Shown in pieces: positions 1 to 6,640 of a stretch of DNA of 6,653 nt. Below the pieces are notes generated by a model. It had not been told where the DNA came from, ran no database searches, and saw only the letters and a program-made list of their open reading frames with translations. Positions within the stretch are counted from its first letter, which is position 1. Every line of letters starts with the position of its first letter. A program made the position numbers and the translations under genes. Origin of the DNA: Robiginitomaculum sp. (GTDB lineage: Bacteria > Pseudomonadota > Alphaproteobacteria > Caulobacterales > Maricaulaceae); the NCBI GenBank assembly GCA_002732685.1, contig NVRS01000001.1:167442-174094 (forward strand), given 5' to 3'.

Positions 1-497
1 CGTTTAGCAGCAATCATGCGAGGGTTTTCTTGTGACTTCAGCGCATCAAATGTCGCACGAACCATGTTGTACGGGTTTGAACTGCCTGTGGATTTCGCCA
101 CAACATCCTGCATACCCAGGCTCTCTAATACGGCGCGCATTGGGCCACCGGCAATAATACCAGTTCCCGGAGGCGCTGCACGGAGCAATACTTTACCAGC
201 ACCGTGACGGCCTTTGCAATCATGATGCAATGTACGTCCTTCACGCATAGGAACGCGGATCAGGCTTTTGCGCGCAAGTTCCGTACCCTTACGGATACAT
301 TCTGGAACTTCACGGGCTTTACCCTTACCAAAGCCAACTTGACCTTTTCCGTCGCCAACCACAACCAGAGCAGCAAAGCTCATATTGCGACCACCTTTAA
401 CGGTTTTTGCTACCCGGTTAATGTGAACCAGTTTTTCGACAAATTCGTCCTGCTCTTCGCGGTCGCGTTTACCTCTTTTATCATCACGGCGTGCCAT
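1..497 (-). CDS. rpsE: 30S ribosomal protein S5 (3' end outside window)
   Basis: The window holds 165 full codons plus two bases of an Arg codon, without a stop; the gene runs off the low-coordinate edge. E. coli S5 (167 residues) ends about a dozen residues after the equivalent of the last visible block (PRMIAAK, 159-165), so only a short tail is missing. S5 lies at the back of the 30S decoding region and the mRNA entry tunnel, affecting fidelity. The N-terminal acidic/basic stretch is longer than in E. coli. The double-stranded-RNA-binding-like domain follows, with VKGGR (33-37), the loop region where spectinomycin-resistance changes occur in the family, and [11 protein letters not shown] (56-66). 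The C-terminal domain has [15 protein letters not shown] (111-125) and [16 protein letters not shown] (138-153). No truncation or frameshift is visible. Confidence 0.97.
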   Translation of the reverse strand, partial: MARRDDKRGKRDREEQDEFVEKLVHINRVAKTVKGGRNMSFAALVVVGDGKGQVGFGKGKAREVPECIRKGTELARKSLIRVPMREGRTLHHDCKGRHGAGKVLLRAAPPGTGIIAGGPMRAVLESLGMQDVVAKSTGSSNPYNMVRATFDALKSQENPRMIAAK

Positions 498-502
498 AAC
501 GT

Positions 503-507
503 CTCCT
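503..507 (-). promoter_or_regulatory. Ribosome binding site of rpsE, fused to the rplR stop
   Basis: AGGAG begins inside the rplR TAG (506-508) and lies 5 nt before the rpsE ATG at 497, the same arrangement as before rplB, rpsH and rplF. Confidence 0.8.
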
Positions 508-862
508 AAAATTCCAAGCCAGCTTCACGAGCGGCTTCTGCTAGAGCTTTAACACGGCCGTGGTACAAATACCCGCCCCGGTCAAAGATTACTTGTTTAA
601 CACCAGCTTTTTTGGCGCGTTCACCGATCAATTTGCCGATGACAGCCGCAGCAGCCACATCTGTACCTTTAGATTTTTGCAAATCTTTTTCCAAAGTCGA
701 AGCAGAGGCCAAAGTGATACCTTTTGCGTCGTCAATGATTTGGGCAGAGATGTTTTTCGAACTGCGATATACAGACAGACGCGGCTGACCGTTCGCATTT
801 TTCTTGAGGCGGCGGCGTACACGTTGCGCGCGGCGTTTCAATTTTTCTTGTGTTGTTTTCAT
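506..862 (-). CDS. rplR: 50S ribosomal protein L18
   Basis: The product has 118 residues from ATG 862 (E. coli 117). L18 binds 5S rRNA with L5 and carries it into the central protuberance. The basic N-terminus ([15 protein letters not shown], 7-21), [15 protein letters not shown] block ([12 protein letters not shown], 26-37) and the C-terminal [20 protein letters not shown] (91-110) followed by AREAGLEF are diagnostic. An in-frame TTG at 895 would add 11 residues and a 32-nt overlap with rplF; the family length and N-terminus argue for ATG 862. This ATG lies 1 nt after the rplF TAA, with only a purine-rich GAAGAAG as Shine-Dalgarno, suggesting dependence on termination of rplF. The TAG stop overlaps the rpsE Shine-Dalgarno. 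Confidence 0.96.
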   Translation of the reverse strand: MKTTQEKLKRRAQRVRRRLKKNANGQPRLSVYRSSKNISAQIIDDAKGITLASASTLEKDLQKSKGTDVAAAAVIGKLIGERAKKAGVKQVIFDRGGYLYHGRVKALAEAAREAGLEF

Positions 863-863
863 C

Positions 864-1397
864 TTACTTCTTCTTACCCTCTTTCTGACGGACAAATTCG
901 CCTACATAGCGAATACCTTTGCCCTTATAAGGTTCTGGTTTTCTGTAGGAGCGTATTTCCGCAGCCACTTGACCAACCATTTGCTTATTGATGCCGGATA
1001 CGTTGATTTCCGTTGCTTTTGGCACGACGATTGTAACACCTTCCGGTGCTACGTAGTTTACATCATGTGACAGACCAAGCTGCAAAGACAATGTTGAGCC
1101 TTTCATTTGGGCTCTGTAACCAACACCGCGTAGTTCTAGATTTTTAGTGTAACCATTGGTTACGCCTTCAATCAGATTTGCGACCATTGTGCGCGACATG
1201 CCCCACATAGAGCGGCCTTCTTTGTCATCCTTAACAGCTGCAACAATAAACTGATCACCGTCCAACTTGCCGGTAACGGCAGAAGGCATGGTGAACTCAA
1301 GCGTACCTTTAGCACCTTTAACGCTGACCTTTTGACCGTCTTGGGTCAAAGTAACGCCTGCAGGCACGGTAACAGGATTTTTTCCAATACGTGACAT
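864..1397 (-). CDS. rplF: 50S ribosomal protein L6
   Basis: The product has 177 residues, as in E. coli. L6 binds 23S rRNA near the sarcin-ricin loop and factor-binding region and acts late in 50S assembly. It shows the two-repeat architecture: the N-terminal [15 protein letters not shown] and [12 protein letters not shown] (24-35) belong to repeat one, and [10 protein letters not shown] (91-100) starts repeat two. The signature [11 protein letters not shown] is at 154-164, before a lysine-rich end (QKEGKKK). AGGAG, shared with the rpsH stop, lies 6 nt before the ATG. The TAA stop is followed by one base and then the rplR ATG. Confidence 0.98.
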   Translation of the reverse strand: MSRIGKNPVTVPAGVTLTQDGQKVSVKGAKGTLEFTMPSAVTGKLDGDQFIVAAVKDDKEGRSMWGMSRTMVANLIEGVTNGYTKNLELRGVGYRAQMKGSTLSLQLGLSHDVNYVAPEGVTIVVPKATEINVSGINKQMVGQVAAEIRSYRKPEPYKGKGIRYVGEFVRQKEGKKK

Positions 1398-1406
1398 ATT
1401 GTGCTC

Positions 1407-1802
1407 CTATGATACCTGGCAGAGAATTTCGCCACCGACATTTTCTTCGCGGGCAATATTATCTGACATCACGCCTTTAGGCGTAGAAAGGATTGAAATA
1501 CCAAGACCATTACGAACCTGCGGTAGGCTTTTCACGGATGAATACACCCGACGACCTGGTTTGGAAATACGAGAAATGTGGCGAATAACCGGCGCACCTT
1601 CGAAATATTTAAGCTCGATTTCAAAGTGTCTGAAACCGTCTTTTTCGATAGACGCATAGCCGCGAATATAGCCTTCGCTCTCCAGCACGTCGAGAACACG
1701 ACCGCGAAGATTAGAGGCAGGTGTATCACATTTAGATTTGCCGCGTAGATGGGCATTTCTGATACGGGTGAGCATATCACCAAGAGGATCACTAAAAGAC
1801 AT
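1407..1802 (-). CDS. rpsH: 30S ribosomal protein S8
   Basis: The product has 131 residues (E. coli 130). S8 is a primary binder of 16S rRNA helix 21 in the central domain and, in E. coli, the translational repressor of the spc operon. [15 protein letters not shown] (4-18) begins the N-terminal domain. [10 protein letters not shown] (78-87) and the C-terminal signature from STPKGVMSD through GGEILCQV (106-130) are the rRNA-binding part. A terminal Ser replaces the aromatic residue I usually expect there, a minor oddity. The repressor role in this organism is inference from the family. The TAG stop overlaps the rplF Shine-Dalgarno, 9 nt before rplF. Confidence 0.97.
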   Translation of the reverse strand: MSFSDPLGDMLTRIRNAHLRGKSKCDTPASNLRGRVLDVLESEGYIRGYASIEKDGFRHFEIELKYFEGAPVIRHISRISKPGRRVYSSVKSLPQVRNGLGISILSTPKGVMSDNIAREENVGGEILCQVS

Positions 1803-1807
1803 ATATT

Positions 1808-1813
1808 CCTCCT
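1808..1813 (-). promoter_or_regulatory. Ribosome binding site of rpsH, fused to the rpsN stop
   Basis: A complete AGGAGG, sharing bases with the rpsN TAG (1812-1814) and 5 nt from the rpsH ATG. The stretch TAGGAGGAATA matches that before rplB exactly. Confidence 0.8.
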
Positions 1814-2117
1814 ACCAGCTAGATTTCACGAGGCCCGGCAACAAACCTTGCGAGCCAAGCTCACGAAGGGCGATACGGGACATTTGCATTTTACGGTAAT
1901 AACCGCGCGGACGACCAGTAATACGGCAGCGATTACGCACCCGTGTAGGTGCAGAATTACGCGGCAATTTAGACAGCTTGAGCTGAGCAGCAAAGCGCTC
2001 TTCCACAGGCAGTTCTACATTGCGCGCAATTGCTTTCAGCTCTGCACGTTTGGCAGCGTATTTCGCGACCATTCTTTTTCTTTTCTCGTTGCGCTCGATT
2101 GAGCTTACTTTTGCCAT
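1812..2117 (-). CDS. rpsN: 30S ribosomal protein S14 (zinc-independent long form)
   Basis: The product has 101 residues, the length of the proteobacterial long form. S14 is in the 30S head, next to S3 and S10. The N-terminus [17 protein letters not shown] and the signature [16 protein letters not shown] (61-76) are clear, as is [16 protein letters not shown] (80-95) with the final KSSW. Only one cysteine (Cys64) is present and no CxxC pairs, so this is the zinc-free type rather than the short zinc-binding one. The start follows GGAGAAAAAA at good spacing. The TAG stop opens the rpsH Shine-Dalgarno, 9 nt upstream of rpsH. Confidence 0.98.
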   Translation of the reverse strand: MAKVSSIERNEKRKRMVAKYAAKRAELKAIARNVELPVEERFAAQLKLSKLPRNSAPTRVRNRCRITGRPRGYYRKMQMSRIALRELGSQGLLPGLVKSSW

Positions 2118-2172
2118 TTTTTTCTCCGTTGTTGCGGCCGGCGGGCCGCTTTGCCTACTGCGTTAGTCCGCT
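2118..2172 (-). other. 55-nt rplE-rpsN spacer with GC-only hairpin
   Basis: This is the longest untranslated gap. Positions 2134-2149 form a stem of six G-C pairs with a 4-base loop (minus strand GCGGCC-CGCC-GGCCGC). Six bases after it comes the rpsN Shine-Dalgarno GGAG (2124-2127) with an A-run to the ATG. No U-tract follows the stem, so an intrinsic terminator is unlikely. The hairpin stands out against the moderate GC of the surroundings and could influence rpsN initiation, message processing or stability. Confidence 0.6.
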
Positions 2173-2727
2173 TTACTTCTTAAAAGGAAAGTCAAACTCG
2201 GCCAGCAGTGCCTTTGCTTCTTCATCTGTTTTCGCATTGGTACAAACAACAATGTCCATACCGCGAATTGTATCCACTTTATCATAGTCGATTTCAGGGA
2301 ACACGATTTGCTCTTTCAGACCCATGGCGAAATTGCCATTACCATCAAAGCTCTTGTGGTTCAGACCGCGAAAGTCCCGTACGCGCGGTAGCGCGATATT
2401 GGTCAAACGGTCAATAAATTCATACATTTGGTTGCGGCGCAATGTCACTTTGGTACCAATGTTCATGCCTTCGCGAAGTTTAAATGTCGCGACAGATTTT
2501 TTAGCAACTGTCATCACTGGTTTTTGACCAGCAATCAGCTCCAAATCAGCCAAAGCCGTTTTTGTTTTCTTGCTGTCACCAACTGCATCGCCAACACCCA
2601 TATTGATAACGATTTTCGTTACTTTAGGGATTTGCATGTCGTTGGTATAACCAAATTTCTCTTTCATCATACCGCGAATTTTTTCCCGGTATTTTGTGGC
2701 CAGTCTAGGCTCGTATGTATCAGTCAT
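2173..2727 (-). CDS. rplE: 50S ribosomal protein L5
   Basis: The product has 184 residues from the ATG at 2727 (E. coli 179). L5 binds 5S rRNA with L18, sits in the central protuberance and contacts P-site tRNA and S13. Visible family blocks are [16 protein letters not shown] (34-49), [22 protein letters not shown] (67-88), [11 protein letters not shown] (113-123), and the C-terminal [17 protein letters not shown] (143-159). The final FDFPFKK is normal. The start overlaps the end of rplX by 8 nt. In E. coli, S8 represses spc-operon translation by binding near the rplE start; I see no clear mimic of the S8 site here, only a small GNRA-type stem-loop just upstream. A 55-nt spacer follows. Confidence 0.97.
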   Translation of the reverse strand: MTDTYEPRLATKYREKIRGMMKEKFGYTNDMQIPKVTKIVINMGVGDAVGDSKKTKTALADLELIAGQKPVMTVAKKSVATFKLREGMNIGTKVTLRRNQMYEFIDRLTNIALPRVRDFRGLNHKSFDGNGNFAMGLKEQIVFPEIDYDKVDTIRGMDIVVCTNAKTDEEAKALLAEFDFPFKK

Positions 2728-3049
2728 CGATCTCTTCTCCTGAACGTTTTGCAACGCGCACTTTTTTGCCGTCTTTTAACGTTTTAAATCCAACCCGTGT
2801 CGGCTTGCCGTCTTTCGGGTCAAGATGGGCTACGTTTGAAATCGCGATAGGCGCTTCAAATGTTTTGATCCCGCCTTCAGGATCAGCCTGGCTTGGCTTC
2901 ACATGACGTTTAACCATGTTAATACCCGCAACCAGAACCCGGTTTTCGTTCGTAAAGACCCGCAGGACTTCACCTTTTTTGCCTTTTCCGTTCTTCAAAG
3001 AACCGGAAATAACCTGGACGTAATCGCCCTTTTTAATCTTCGCGGCCAT
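2720..3049 (-). CDS. rplX: 50S ribosomal protein L24
   Basis: This L24 has 109 residues (E. coli about 104). L24 is an assembly initiator that binds the 5' region of 23S rRNA near the tunnel exit. The KOW motif lies at about 6-33; its loop, [13 protein letters not shown], appears about three residues longer than the usual GKDKGKxGx[14 protein letters not shown] (41-53) and the PEGGI turn (57-61) are the conserved hairpin region. The C-terminal VRVAKRSGE (97-105) is typical of alphaproteobacteria. The TAA of rplN overlaps its ATG, and its TGA, the only TGA stop in the window, lies inside the start of rplE, giving an 8-nt overlap. Confidence 0.97.
   Translation of the reverse strand: MAAKIKKGDYVQVISGSLKNGKGKKGEVLRVFTNENRVLVAGINMVKRHVKPSQADPEGGIKTFEAPIAISNVAHLDPKDGKPTRVGFKTLKDGKKVRVAKRSGEEIDD
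2737..2741 (-). promoter_or_regulatory. Ribosome binding site of rplE inside rplX
   Basis: AGGAG lies 9 nt before the ATG at 2727, within the rplX coding region. It selects this ATG over an in-frame TTG at 2754, which would add nine residues absent from the L5 family. Confidence 0.7.
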
Positions 3050-3417
3050 TATAGAACCTCCGGCGCTAAGGAAATAATTTTCATTTGGTTTTTCGCACGA
3101 AGTTCACGAGGAACTGGGCCAAAAATCCGTGTACCAAGCAACTCGCCGTTATTATTGACGATAACCGCAGCATTGCTATCAAAGCGAATAACGCTGCCGT
3201 CTGGACGGTGAATGTCTTTTTTCACACGCACAACGATTGCACGGCGTACCTCACCTTTTTTCACGCGTGAACGCGGCGCGGCTTCTTTAATAGAAACGAC
3301 GATCAAGTCGCCAACACTGGCATAACGACGGTGAGAACCACCCAGCACTTTAATGCACTGAACACGTTTTGCACCGGAGTTGTCAGCAACTTCCAAATTT
3401 GTTTGCATCTGAATCAT
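3049..3417 (-). CDS. rplN: 50S ribosomal protein L14
   Basis: The product has 122 residues, close to E. coli L14 in length. L14 binds 23S rRNA at the subunit interface, forms bridge B8, and is the docking site of the silencing factor RsfS in the family. [17 protein letters not shown] at the N-terminus and [13 protein letters not shown] at 95-107 are diagnostic, and the basic loop [17 protein letters not shown] (51-67) is intact. The Shine-Dalgarno is AGAGG, centred near 3426, inside the 35-nt spacer after rpsQ. In E. coli the spc operon begins with rplN; I see no convincing promoter here, so transcription probably reads through from the S10 genes. The TAA stop overlaps the rplX ATG by one base (TAATG). 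Confidence 0.98.
   Translation of the reverse strand: MIQMQTNLEVADNSGAKRVQCIKVLGGSHRRYASVGDLIVVSIKEAAPRSRVKKGEVRRAIVVRVKKDIHRPDGSVIRFDSNAAVIVNNNGELLGTRIFGPVPRELRAKNQMKIISLAPEVL
3057..3061 (-). promoter_or_regulatory. Ribosome binding site of rplX inside rplN
   Basis: GGAGG falls in the last codons of rplN, 7 nt before the rplX ATG at 3049. It explains how rplX can start with a one-base overlap of its neighbour's stop. Confidence 0.75.
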
Positions 3418-3440
3418 AACAGGCCTCTTTAATATACTAC

Positions 3441-3455
3441 TAGGTCAAAGACCTA
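3441..3455 (-). repeat. Perfect 6-bp inverted repeat at the rpsQ stop
   Basis: The minus strand reads TAGGTC-TTT-GACCTA: two 6-base arms around a 3-base loop, with one further G-U pair possible. The first arm begins with the rpsQ stop codon. No T-run follows, so it is not an intrinsic terminator. As RNA it would be a small hairpin just after rpsQ, about 20 nt before the rplN Shine-Dalgarno. It could be chance; its exact symmetry in a short spacer is the reason for listing it. Confidence 0.5.
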
Positions 3456-3683
3456 AGCAGTAACCACTTCCCAGCGTTTTAACTTTGATTTCGGCGGGCA
3501 TTCGCGGATGCGAACACTGTCACCGATTTTGAATAGGTTTTCTTCATCATGGGCATGATATTTCTTTGATTTACGCAAAGTTTTTTGCAGCAAAGGATGA
3601 AGATAAGTACGGTCAACCCGTACCACTACAGTTTTTTGGCCTTTATCACTGACCACAACACCTTGTAATATTCGTCTTGGCAT
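3453..3683 (-). CDS. rpsQ: 30S ribosomal protein S17
   Basis: The product is a 76-residue S17, slightly shorter than the E. coli protein (84). S17 is a primary 16S rRNA-binding protein of the 30S body with an OB fold. N-terminal [21 protein letters not shown], then [15 protein letters not shown] (41-55), then [15 protein letters not shown] (57-71), correspond to the strands and loop regions of the family, and the last block is its signature. AGGA in the rpmC stop region acts as Shine-Dalgarno. The TAG stop lies in one arm of a perfect inverted repeat at 3441-3455, and a 35-nt spacer then separates it from rplN. Confidence 0.97.
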   Translation of the reverse strand: MPRRILQGVVVSDKGQKTVVVRVDRTYLHPLLQKTLRKSKKYHAHDEENLFKIGDSVRIRECPPKSKLKRWEVVTA

Positions 3684-3691
3684 AGCTTTTC

Positions 3692-3895
3692 CTACTTATT
3701 CGCTTCAGCGTTTTTTTGTTCACGCATGATGGTTTTAATCTGGGCAATTGCGCGGCGCACAATACGAATGCGTCCGGTCTTTTCCAACTGGCTAGTGGCC
3801 TGCTGGAATCGCAGATTAAATTGTTCTTTTTTAAGATTAACCAGCTCTTCGCTTAGTTGGTCTTCGCTCATATTGCGTAAGTCTATCGTGTTCAT
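3692..3895 (-). CDS. rpmC: 50S ribosomal protein L29
   Basis: This is a small 67-residue L29, typical in length (about 60-70). L29 is an all-helical protein at the rim of the exit tunnel, beside L23. The motif [16 protein letters not shown] at 23-38 is the family signature, followed by [17 protein letters not shown] (41-57), the second helix of the antiparallel pair. The start at 3895 is preferred over the internal Met9 because residues 1-8 align with the usual L29 N-terminal helix and TAGGAAAAGACA precedes this ATG. The TAG stop overlaps the rpsQ Shine-Dalgarno with 8 nt to the next start. A Lys/Glu/Asn-rich tail ends the protein. Confidence 0.97.
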   Translation of the reverse strand: MNTIDLRNMSEDQLSEELVNLKKEQFNLRFQQATSQLEKTGRIRIVRRAIAQIKTIMREQKNAEANK

Positions 3896-3904
3896 TGTCT
3901 TTTC

Positions 3905-4318
3905 CTATTCGCCAGGTCTTGTGACGATTTTACACTTGATCGGCAACTTAGCTGCACCGAGTGTCAATGCTTGGCGGGCAACTTCATCATTAACGCCGTC
4001 GATCTCAAACATGATACGACCAGGCTTAACTTTAGCGGCCCAAAATTCTACAGAACCCTTACCTTTACCCATACGGACTTCGGTTGGTTTTTTTGTAACA
4101 GGTACATCTGGAAAAATCCGGATCCACACACGACCAGCCCGTTTCATGTGACGGGTGATAGCACGACGTGTCGCTTCGATTTGACGCGCAGTTACGCGGC
4201 TTGGCTCAAGAGCTTTCAAGCCGTATGAACCGAAATTAAGTGCAGTGCCACCTTTGGCCATGCCCTTAATACGGCCCTTATGGGCTTTGCGAAATTTTGT
4301 ACGTTTTGGCTGTAACAT
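3905..4318 (-). CDS. rplP: 50S ribosomal protein L16
   Basis: The product has 137 residues, the usual bacterial length. L16 is a late-assembling 50S protein next to the A site that helps position the aminoacyl-tRNA elbow. The N-terminus [16 protein letters not shown] is diagnostic, and the block [20 protein letters not shown] (30-49) is a family signature. The block VRMGKGKG (81-88) contains Arg82, equivalent to the E. coli arginine hydroxylated by the oxygenase YcfD; whether that occurs here cannot be told. The C-terminus (KLPIKCKIV) is normal. The start is the only ATG compatible with the conserved N-terminus. The TAG stop doubles as the beginning of the rpmC Shine-Dalgarno, 9 nt before the rpmC start. 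Confidence 0.98.
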   Translation of the reverse strand: MLQPKRTKFRKAHKGRIKGMAKGGTALNFGSYGLKALEPSRVTARQIEATRRAITRHMKRAGRVWIRIFPDVPVTKKPTEVRMGKGKGSVEFWAAKVKPGRIMFEIDGVNDEVARQALTLGAAKLPIKCKIVTRPGE

Positions 4319-4360
4319 GTCTTTATTTCCTAATTAGCGTAGAGAGCTAGCCCCCTCACC
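4319..4360 (-). other. 42-nt rpsC-rplP spacer with rplP Shine-Dalgarno
   Basis: This is the second longest spacer. It carries the rplP Shine-Dalgarno AGGA, whose AGG is at 4329-4331, about 10 nt from the ATG. Nearer rpsC it has a purine run (GGTGAGGGGG) with no start codon behind it. A weak UAGC/GCUA pairing is possible, with no convincing hairpin, terminator or promoter. Confidence 0.5.
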
Positions 4361-5095
4361 TTATCTTCCGCGGCCTGCGCCTTGTGGGCGACCACCAGTG
4401 CGTTGACCTTGCGGACGTCCACCACCACTTTGCTCAGCAATGCGTTTATCATGGGCATATGGATCGTGTTCCATAATCTCGCCCTTGTTGATCCACACTT
4501 TGATACCGATAATACCCATTGCGGTCATAGCGCGTGCTGTGCCGTAATCGATGTCAGCCCGTAGCGTATGTAATGGCACACTGCCTTCTTGATATTGTTC
4601 GAAGCGAGCGATTTCGATACCGCCGAGACGACCACCGACTTTAATTTTGCAACCAATTGCGCCCATGCGCATAGCTGTTTGCAAAGCCCGTTTCATGGCG
4701 CGGCGATAAGATACACGGCGCTCAAGTTGCTGAGCAATACTGTCGGCAACGATGTTAGCATCGATTTCAGGCTTGCGAACTTCAACCAGGTTGATGAACA
4801 GCTCACCGTCTACATATTTAGCTAACTTCTTGCGAAGAACTTCAATATCTGCACCTTTTTTACCGATAACAATGCCCGGACGAGCCGTATGGATTGTGAT
4901 GCGGCAAGTTTTGTGTGGGCGCTCAATAATCACGCGAGAAATGGATGCAGCTTTCAACTCATTGAGAATGAAATTACGCATAGTAATATCTGCATGCAAC
5001 AAATCACCGTAATCATTGGTGTTGGCATACCAACGAGATTCCCACGTACGGTTAATACCGAGGCGCAAGCCAATTGGATTTACTTTCTGTCCCAT
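4361..5095 (-). CDS. rpsC: 30S ribosomal protein S3
   Basis: This 244-residue S3 lies at the mRNA entry side of the 30S head with S10 and S14. The N-terminus [14 protein letters not shown] is diagnostic. A type II KH domain spans about 39-109, with its GKKG loop at 78-81. Arg131, Arg132 and Lys135 in SYRRAMKR match the basic residues tied to mRNA unwinding in E. coli S3. The C-terminal S3 domain keeps GGRLGG (154-159) and [13 protein letters not shown] (173-185). The segment between and after these carries unusual substitutions ([19 protein letters not shown] where WIFKGE is usual). The last 21 residues are a Gly/Arg/Gln tail with GGRPQG twice, the kind of variable tail S3 often has. The ATG overlaps the rplV TAA by one base, and a 42-nt spacer follows before rplP. 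Confidence 0.97.
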   Translation of the reverse strand: MGQKVNPIGLRLGINRTWESRWYANTNDYGDLLHADITMRNFILNELKAASISRVIIERPHKTCRITIHTARPGIVIGKKGADIEVLRKKLAKYVDGELFINLVEVRKPEIDANIVADSIAQQLERRVSYRRAMKRALQTAMRMGAIGCKIKVGGRLGGIEIARFEQYQEGSVPLHTLRADIDYGTARAMTAMGIIGIKVWINKGEIMEHDPYAHDKRIAEQSGGGRPQGQRTGGRPQGAGRGR

Positions 5096-5502
5096 TAGGA
5101 AGCCTCCCCTTGATCGGCGGCATCTTGCATTAGACTAGGCGCACGAACGATAATTGTAAGTTCAGAAAACGGCTTCAAGATTTGAGCACCACGGCCACGG
5201 GCCCGGGCTTTAAAGCGTTTCATAACCAAGTTTTTGCCAACAAATGCTTCTGATACAATCAGATCATCAAGATCTAGACCGTGATTATTCTCTGCATTAG
5301 AGACAGCTGAATACAGACATTTGTACACATCTTTGGCAATCCGCTTACGGCTGAATGTCAAATCATCAAGAGCGCGTTGAACTTTCTTGCCACGAATCAT
5401 TTGCGCAACAAGGTTAAGTTTTTGCGGGCTCGTACGTAGCATACGGACTTTTGCCATAGCTTCGTTATCTGCAACGCGGCGTTTGTTTTTTTCTTTAGAC
5501 AT
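5095..5502 (-). CDS. rplV: 50S ribosomal protein L22 (extended termini)
   Basis: This L22 has 135 residues, against about 110 in E. coli. About 15 extra residues at the N-terminus (to [13 protein letters not shown]) and an acidic tail of about 15 ([13 protein letters not shown]) account for the difference; such extensions are common in alphaproteobacterial L22. The core shows [17 protein letters not shown] (25-41), [13 protein letters not shown] (65-77) and the tunnel-lining hairpin with its flank [23 protein letters not shown] at about 95-117. In the family this hairpin lines the exit tunnel and is where macrolide-resistance changes occur; nothing here indicates a resistance allele. The GGAG (5509-5512) before the start lies within the 3' end of rpsS, 6 nt from the ATG. 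The TAA stop shares one base with the rpsC start (TAATG). Confidence 0.97.
   Translation of the reverse strand: MSKEKNKRRVADNEAMAKVRMLRTSPQKLNLVAQMIRGKKVQRALDDLTFSRKRIAKDVYKCLYSAVSNAENNHGLDLDDLIVSEAFVGKNLVMKRFKARARGRGAQILKPFSELTIIVRAPSLMQDAADQGEAS
5103..5107 (-). promoter_or_regulatory. Ribosome binding site of rpsC inside rplV
   Basis: GGAGG lies within the last codons of rplV, 7 nt before the rpsC ATG at 5095. With the TAATG overlap this supports translational coupling of S3 to L22, and it fixes the start of rpsC. Confidence 0.75.
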
Positions 5503-5504
5503 AT

Positions 5505-5783
5505 CTAGCTCCGGCTCGCTTTTTTATCACCGCCGTGGCCATGATAAGTGCGTGTTGGAGAAAATTCACCTAGCTTGTGACCAACCATATCTTCATTGAC
5601 CAAAACAGGGATAAATTTCTTCCCGTTATAGACCTGAAATGTCAGGCCGATAAATTGCGGCATAATGGTCGAACGGCGCGACCATGTTTTAATTGGTTTT
5701 CTACGACCATCAGCGTGAGCAACTTCTGCTTTTTTCAGCAGATACCCATCAACAAATGGACCTTTCCATACAGAACGTGGCAT
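5505..5783 (-). CDS. rpsS: 30S ribosomal protein S19
   Basis: The product is 92 residues long, the standard S19 length. S19 sits in the 30S head, pairs with S13, binds 16S rRNA and contributes to the intersubunit and A-site region. The N-terminus ([12 protein letters not shown]) is nearly universal. The family signature [20 protein letters not shown] is complete at 69-88, and the central [12 protein letters not shown] block (36-46) is intact. Its Shine-Dalgarno (AGGA) overlaps the rplB TAG stop. Its own TAG stop lies 2 nt before the rplV ATG, so rplV must be initiated from a site inside the end of rpsS. Confidence 0.98.
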   Translation of the reverse strand: MPRSVWKGPFVDGYLLKKAEVAHADGRRKPIKTWSRRSTIMPQFIGLTFQVYNGKKFIPVLVNEDMVGHKLGEFSPTRTYHGHGGDKKASRS

Positions 5784-5792
5784 ATCTAATTC

Positions 5793-6629
5793 CTACCGTT
5801 TCTTTTTCTTGTGACGCGAACGGATAATGAATTTATCCGAAGCTTTGTTTGAGCGCGTACGCGCACCTTTTGTTGGCTTACCCCAAGGTGTCACTGGGTG
5901 ACGACCACCGGAAGTACGACCTTCACCACCACCATGCGGGTGATCAACCGGGTTCATGGCAACACCGCGAACTTGCGGACGTTTACCGAGCCAGCGTTTA
6001 CGGCCAGCTTTACCAAGATTGATGTTCATGTGATCCGGGTTTGAAACCGCACCGACAGTTGCCATACATTCTTGGTGGATCAAGCGGACTTCGCCGGACT
6101 TGAGCCTGATTTGAGCATACCCACCATCACGACCAACAAGCTGAGCATATGCACCAGCAGAACGGGCAATTTGACCACCCTTACCTGGCTTCATCTCGAT
6201 ATTGTGGATGATTGTTCCGACTGGAATTGCACGGATTGGCATAGCATTGCCGGGTTTCACATCAACTTTGGCGCCAGCGATAACAGTATCACCTTTTGCG
6301 AGCCGTTGTGGTGCCAGGATATAAGCTTTTTCGCCGTCTTTATATTTCAAAAGTGCGATAAATGCGGTCCGGTTAGGATCATATTGTAGATTAATAACAG
6401 TCGCAGGAATATCGAACTTATTACGCTTGAAATCGACAAGACGGTAAGAACGTTTGTGACCACCACCTTGACGACGCATGGTGATGCGGCCCGCATTGTT
6501 ACGACCACCTTTTTTGCTCAAACCAACGGTCAGAGCTTTTTCCGGCTTACCCTTATAGAGCTCGCTACGGTCAACTTGCACCAATGCACGGCGCGAAGGT
6601 GAGGTCGGATTATATGTATTCAGTGCCAT
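5793..6629 (-). CDS. rplB: 50S ribosomal protein L2
   Basis: The product is a complete 278-residue L2, close to the family's usual 270-280. L2 is a primary 23S rRNA-binding protein needed for subunit association and for the peptidyl-transferase centre. Visible hallmarks are the N-terminal NPTSPSRR stretch (7-14), [19 protein letters not shown] (43-60 region), and the family signature [11 protein letters not shown] at 228-238. That signature contains the histidine equivalent to the conserved one near residue 229 of E. coli L2. The basic C-terminus (RSRHKKKKR) is typical of rRNA binding. The ATG at 6629 follows an AGGAGG at ideal distance. The gene ends in TAG, whose last bases start the rpsS Shine-Dalgarno, 9 nt before rpsS. 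Identification is certain, and nothing looks truncated. Confidence 0.98.
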   Translation of the reverse strand: MALNTYNPTSPSRRALVQVDRSELYKGKPEKALTVGLSKKGGRNNAGRITMRRQGGGHKRSYRLVDFKRNKFDIPATVINLQYDPNRTAFIALLKYKDGEKAYILAPQRLAKGDTVIAGAKVDVKPGNAMPIRAIPVGTIIHNIEMKPGKGGQIARSAGAYAQLVGRDGGYAQIRLKSGEVRLIHQECMATVGAVSNPDHMNINLGKAGRKRWLGKRPQVRGVAMNPVDHPHGGGEGRTSGGRHPVTPWGKPTKGARTRSNKASDKFIIRSRHKKKKR

Positions 6630-6634
6630 TTATT

Positions 6635-6640
6635 CCTCCT
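6635..6640 (-). promoter_or_regulatory. Ribosome binding site of rplB, fused to the upstream stop
   Basis: A full AGGAGG lies 5 nt before the rplB ATG. It begins within the TAG stop of the upstream frame (6639-6641), so ribosomes terminating on rplW cover the rplB initiation signal. This fixes the rplB start at 6629. Confidence 0.8.

Noticed and set aside
560..991. Plus-strand open frame of 143 codons opposite rplR and rplF
   Set aside because: It lies fully antisense to two certain ribosomal genes, shows no family features, and matches the expected shadow of their codon use.
1532..1792. Second minus-strand open frame of 86 codons within rpsH
   Set aside because: It is out of frame with the clear S8 sequence and has no family resemblance.
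2134..2149. Intrinsic terminator between rplE and rpsN
   Set aside because: The stem is GC-rich but no U-run follows, and essential spc genes continue immediately downstream.
2725..2754. Longer L5 starting at a TTG (2754)
   Set aside because: The extra nine residues are not part of L5, and the ATG at 2727 has its own AGGAG site.
3418..3452. Possible promoter before rplN (TTGACC and TATATT on the minus strand)
   Set aside because: The two hexamers are only about 6 nt apart rather than 16-18, and no good -35 element sits at the right distance from TATATT.
3726..4151. Plus-strand open frame of 141 codons opposite rpmC and rplP
   Set aside because: It is antisense to rpmC and rplP and has no recognisable domain. 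All other plus-strand open frames in the window were rejected for the same reason.
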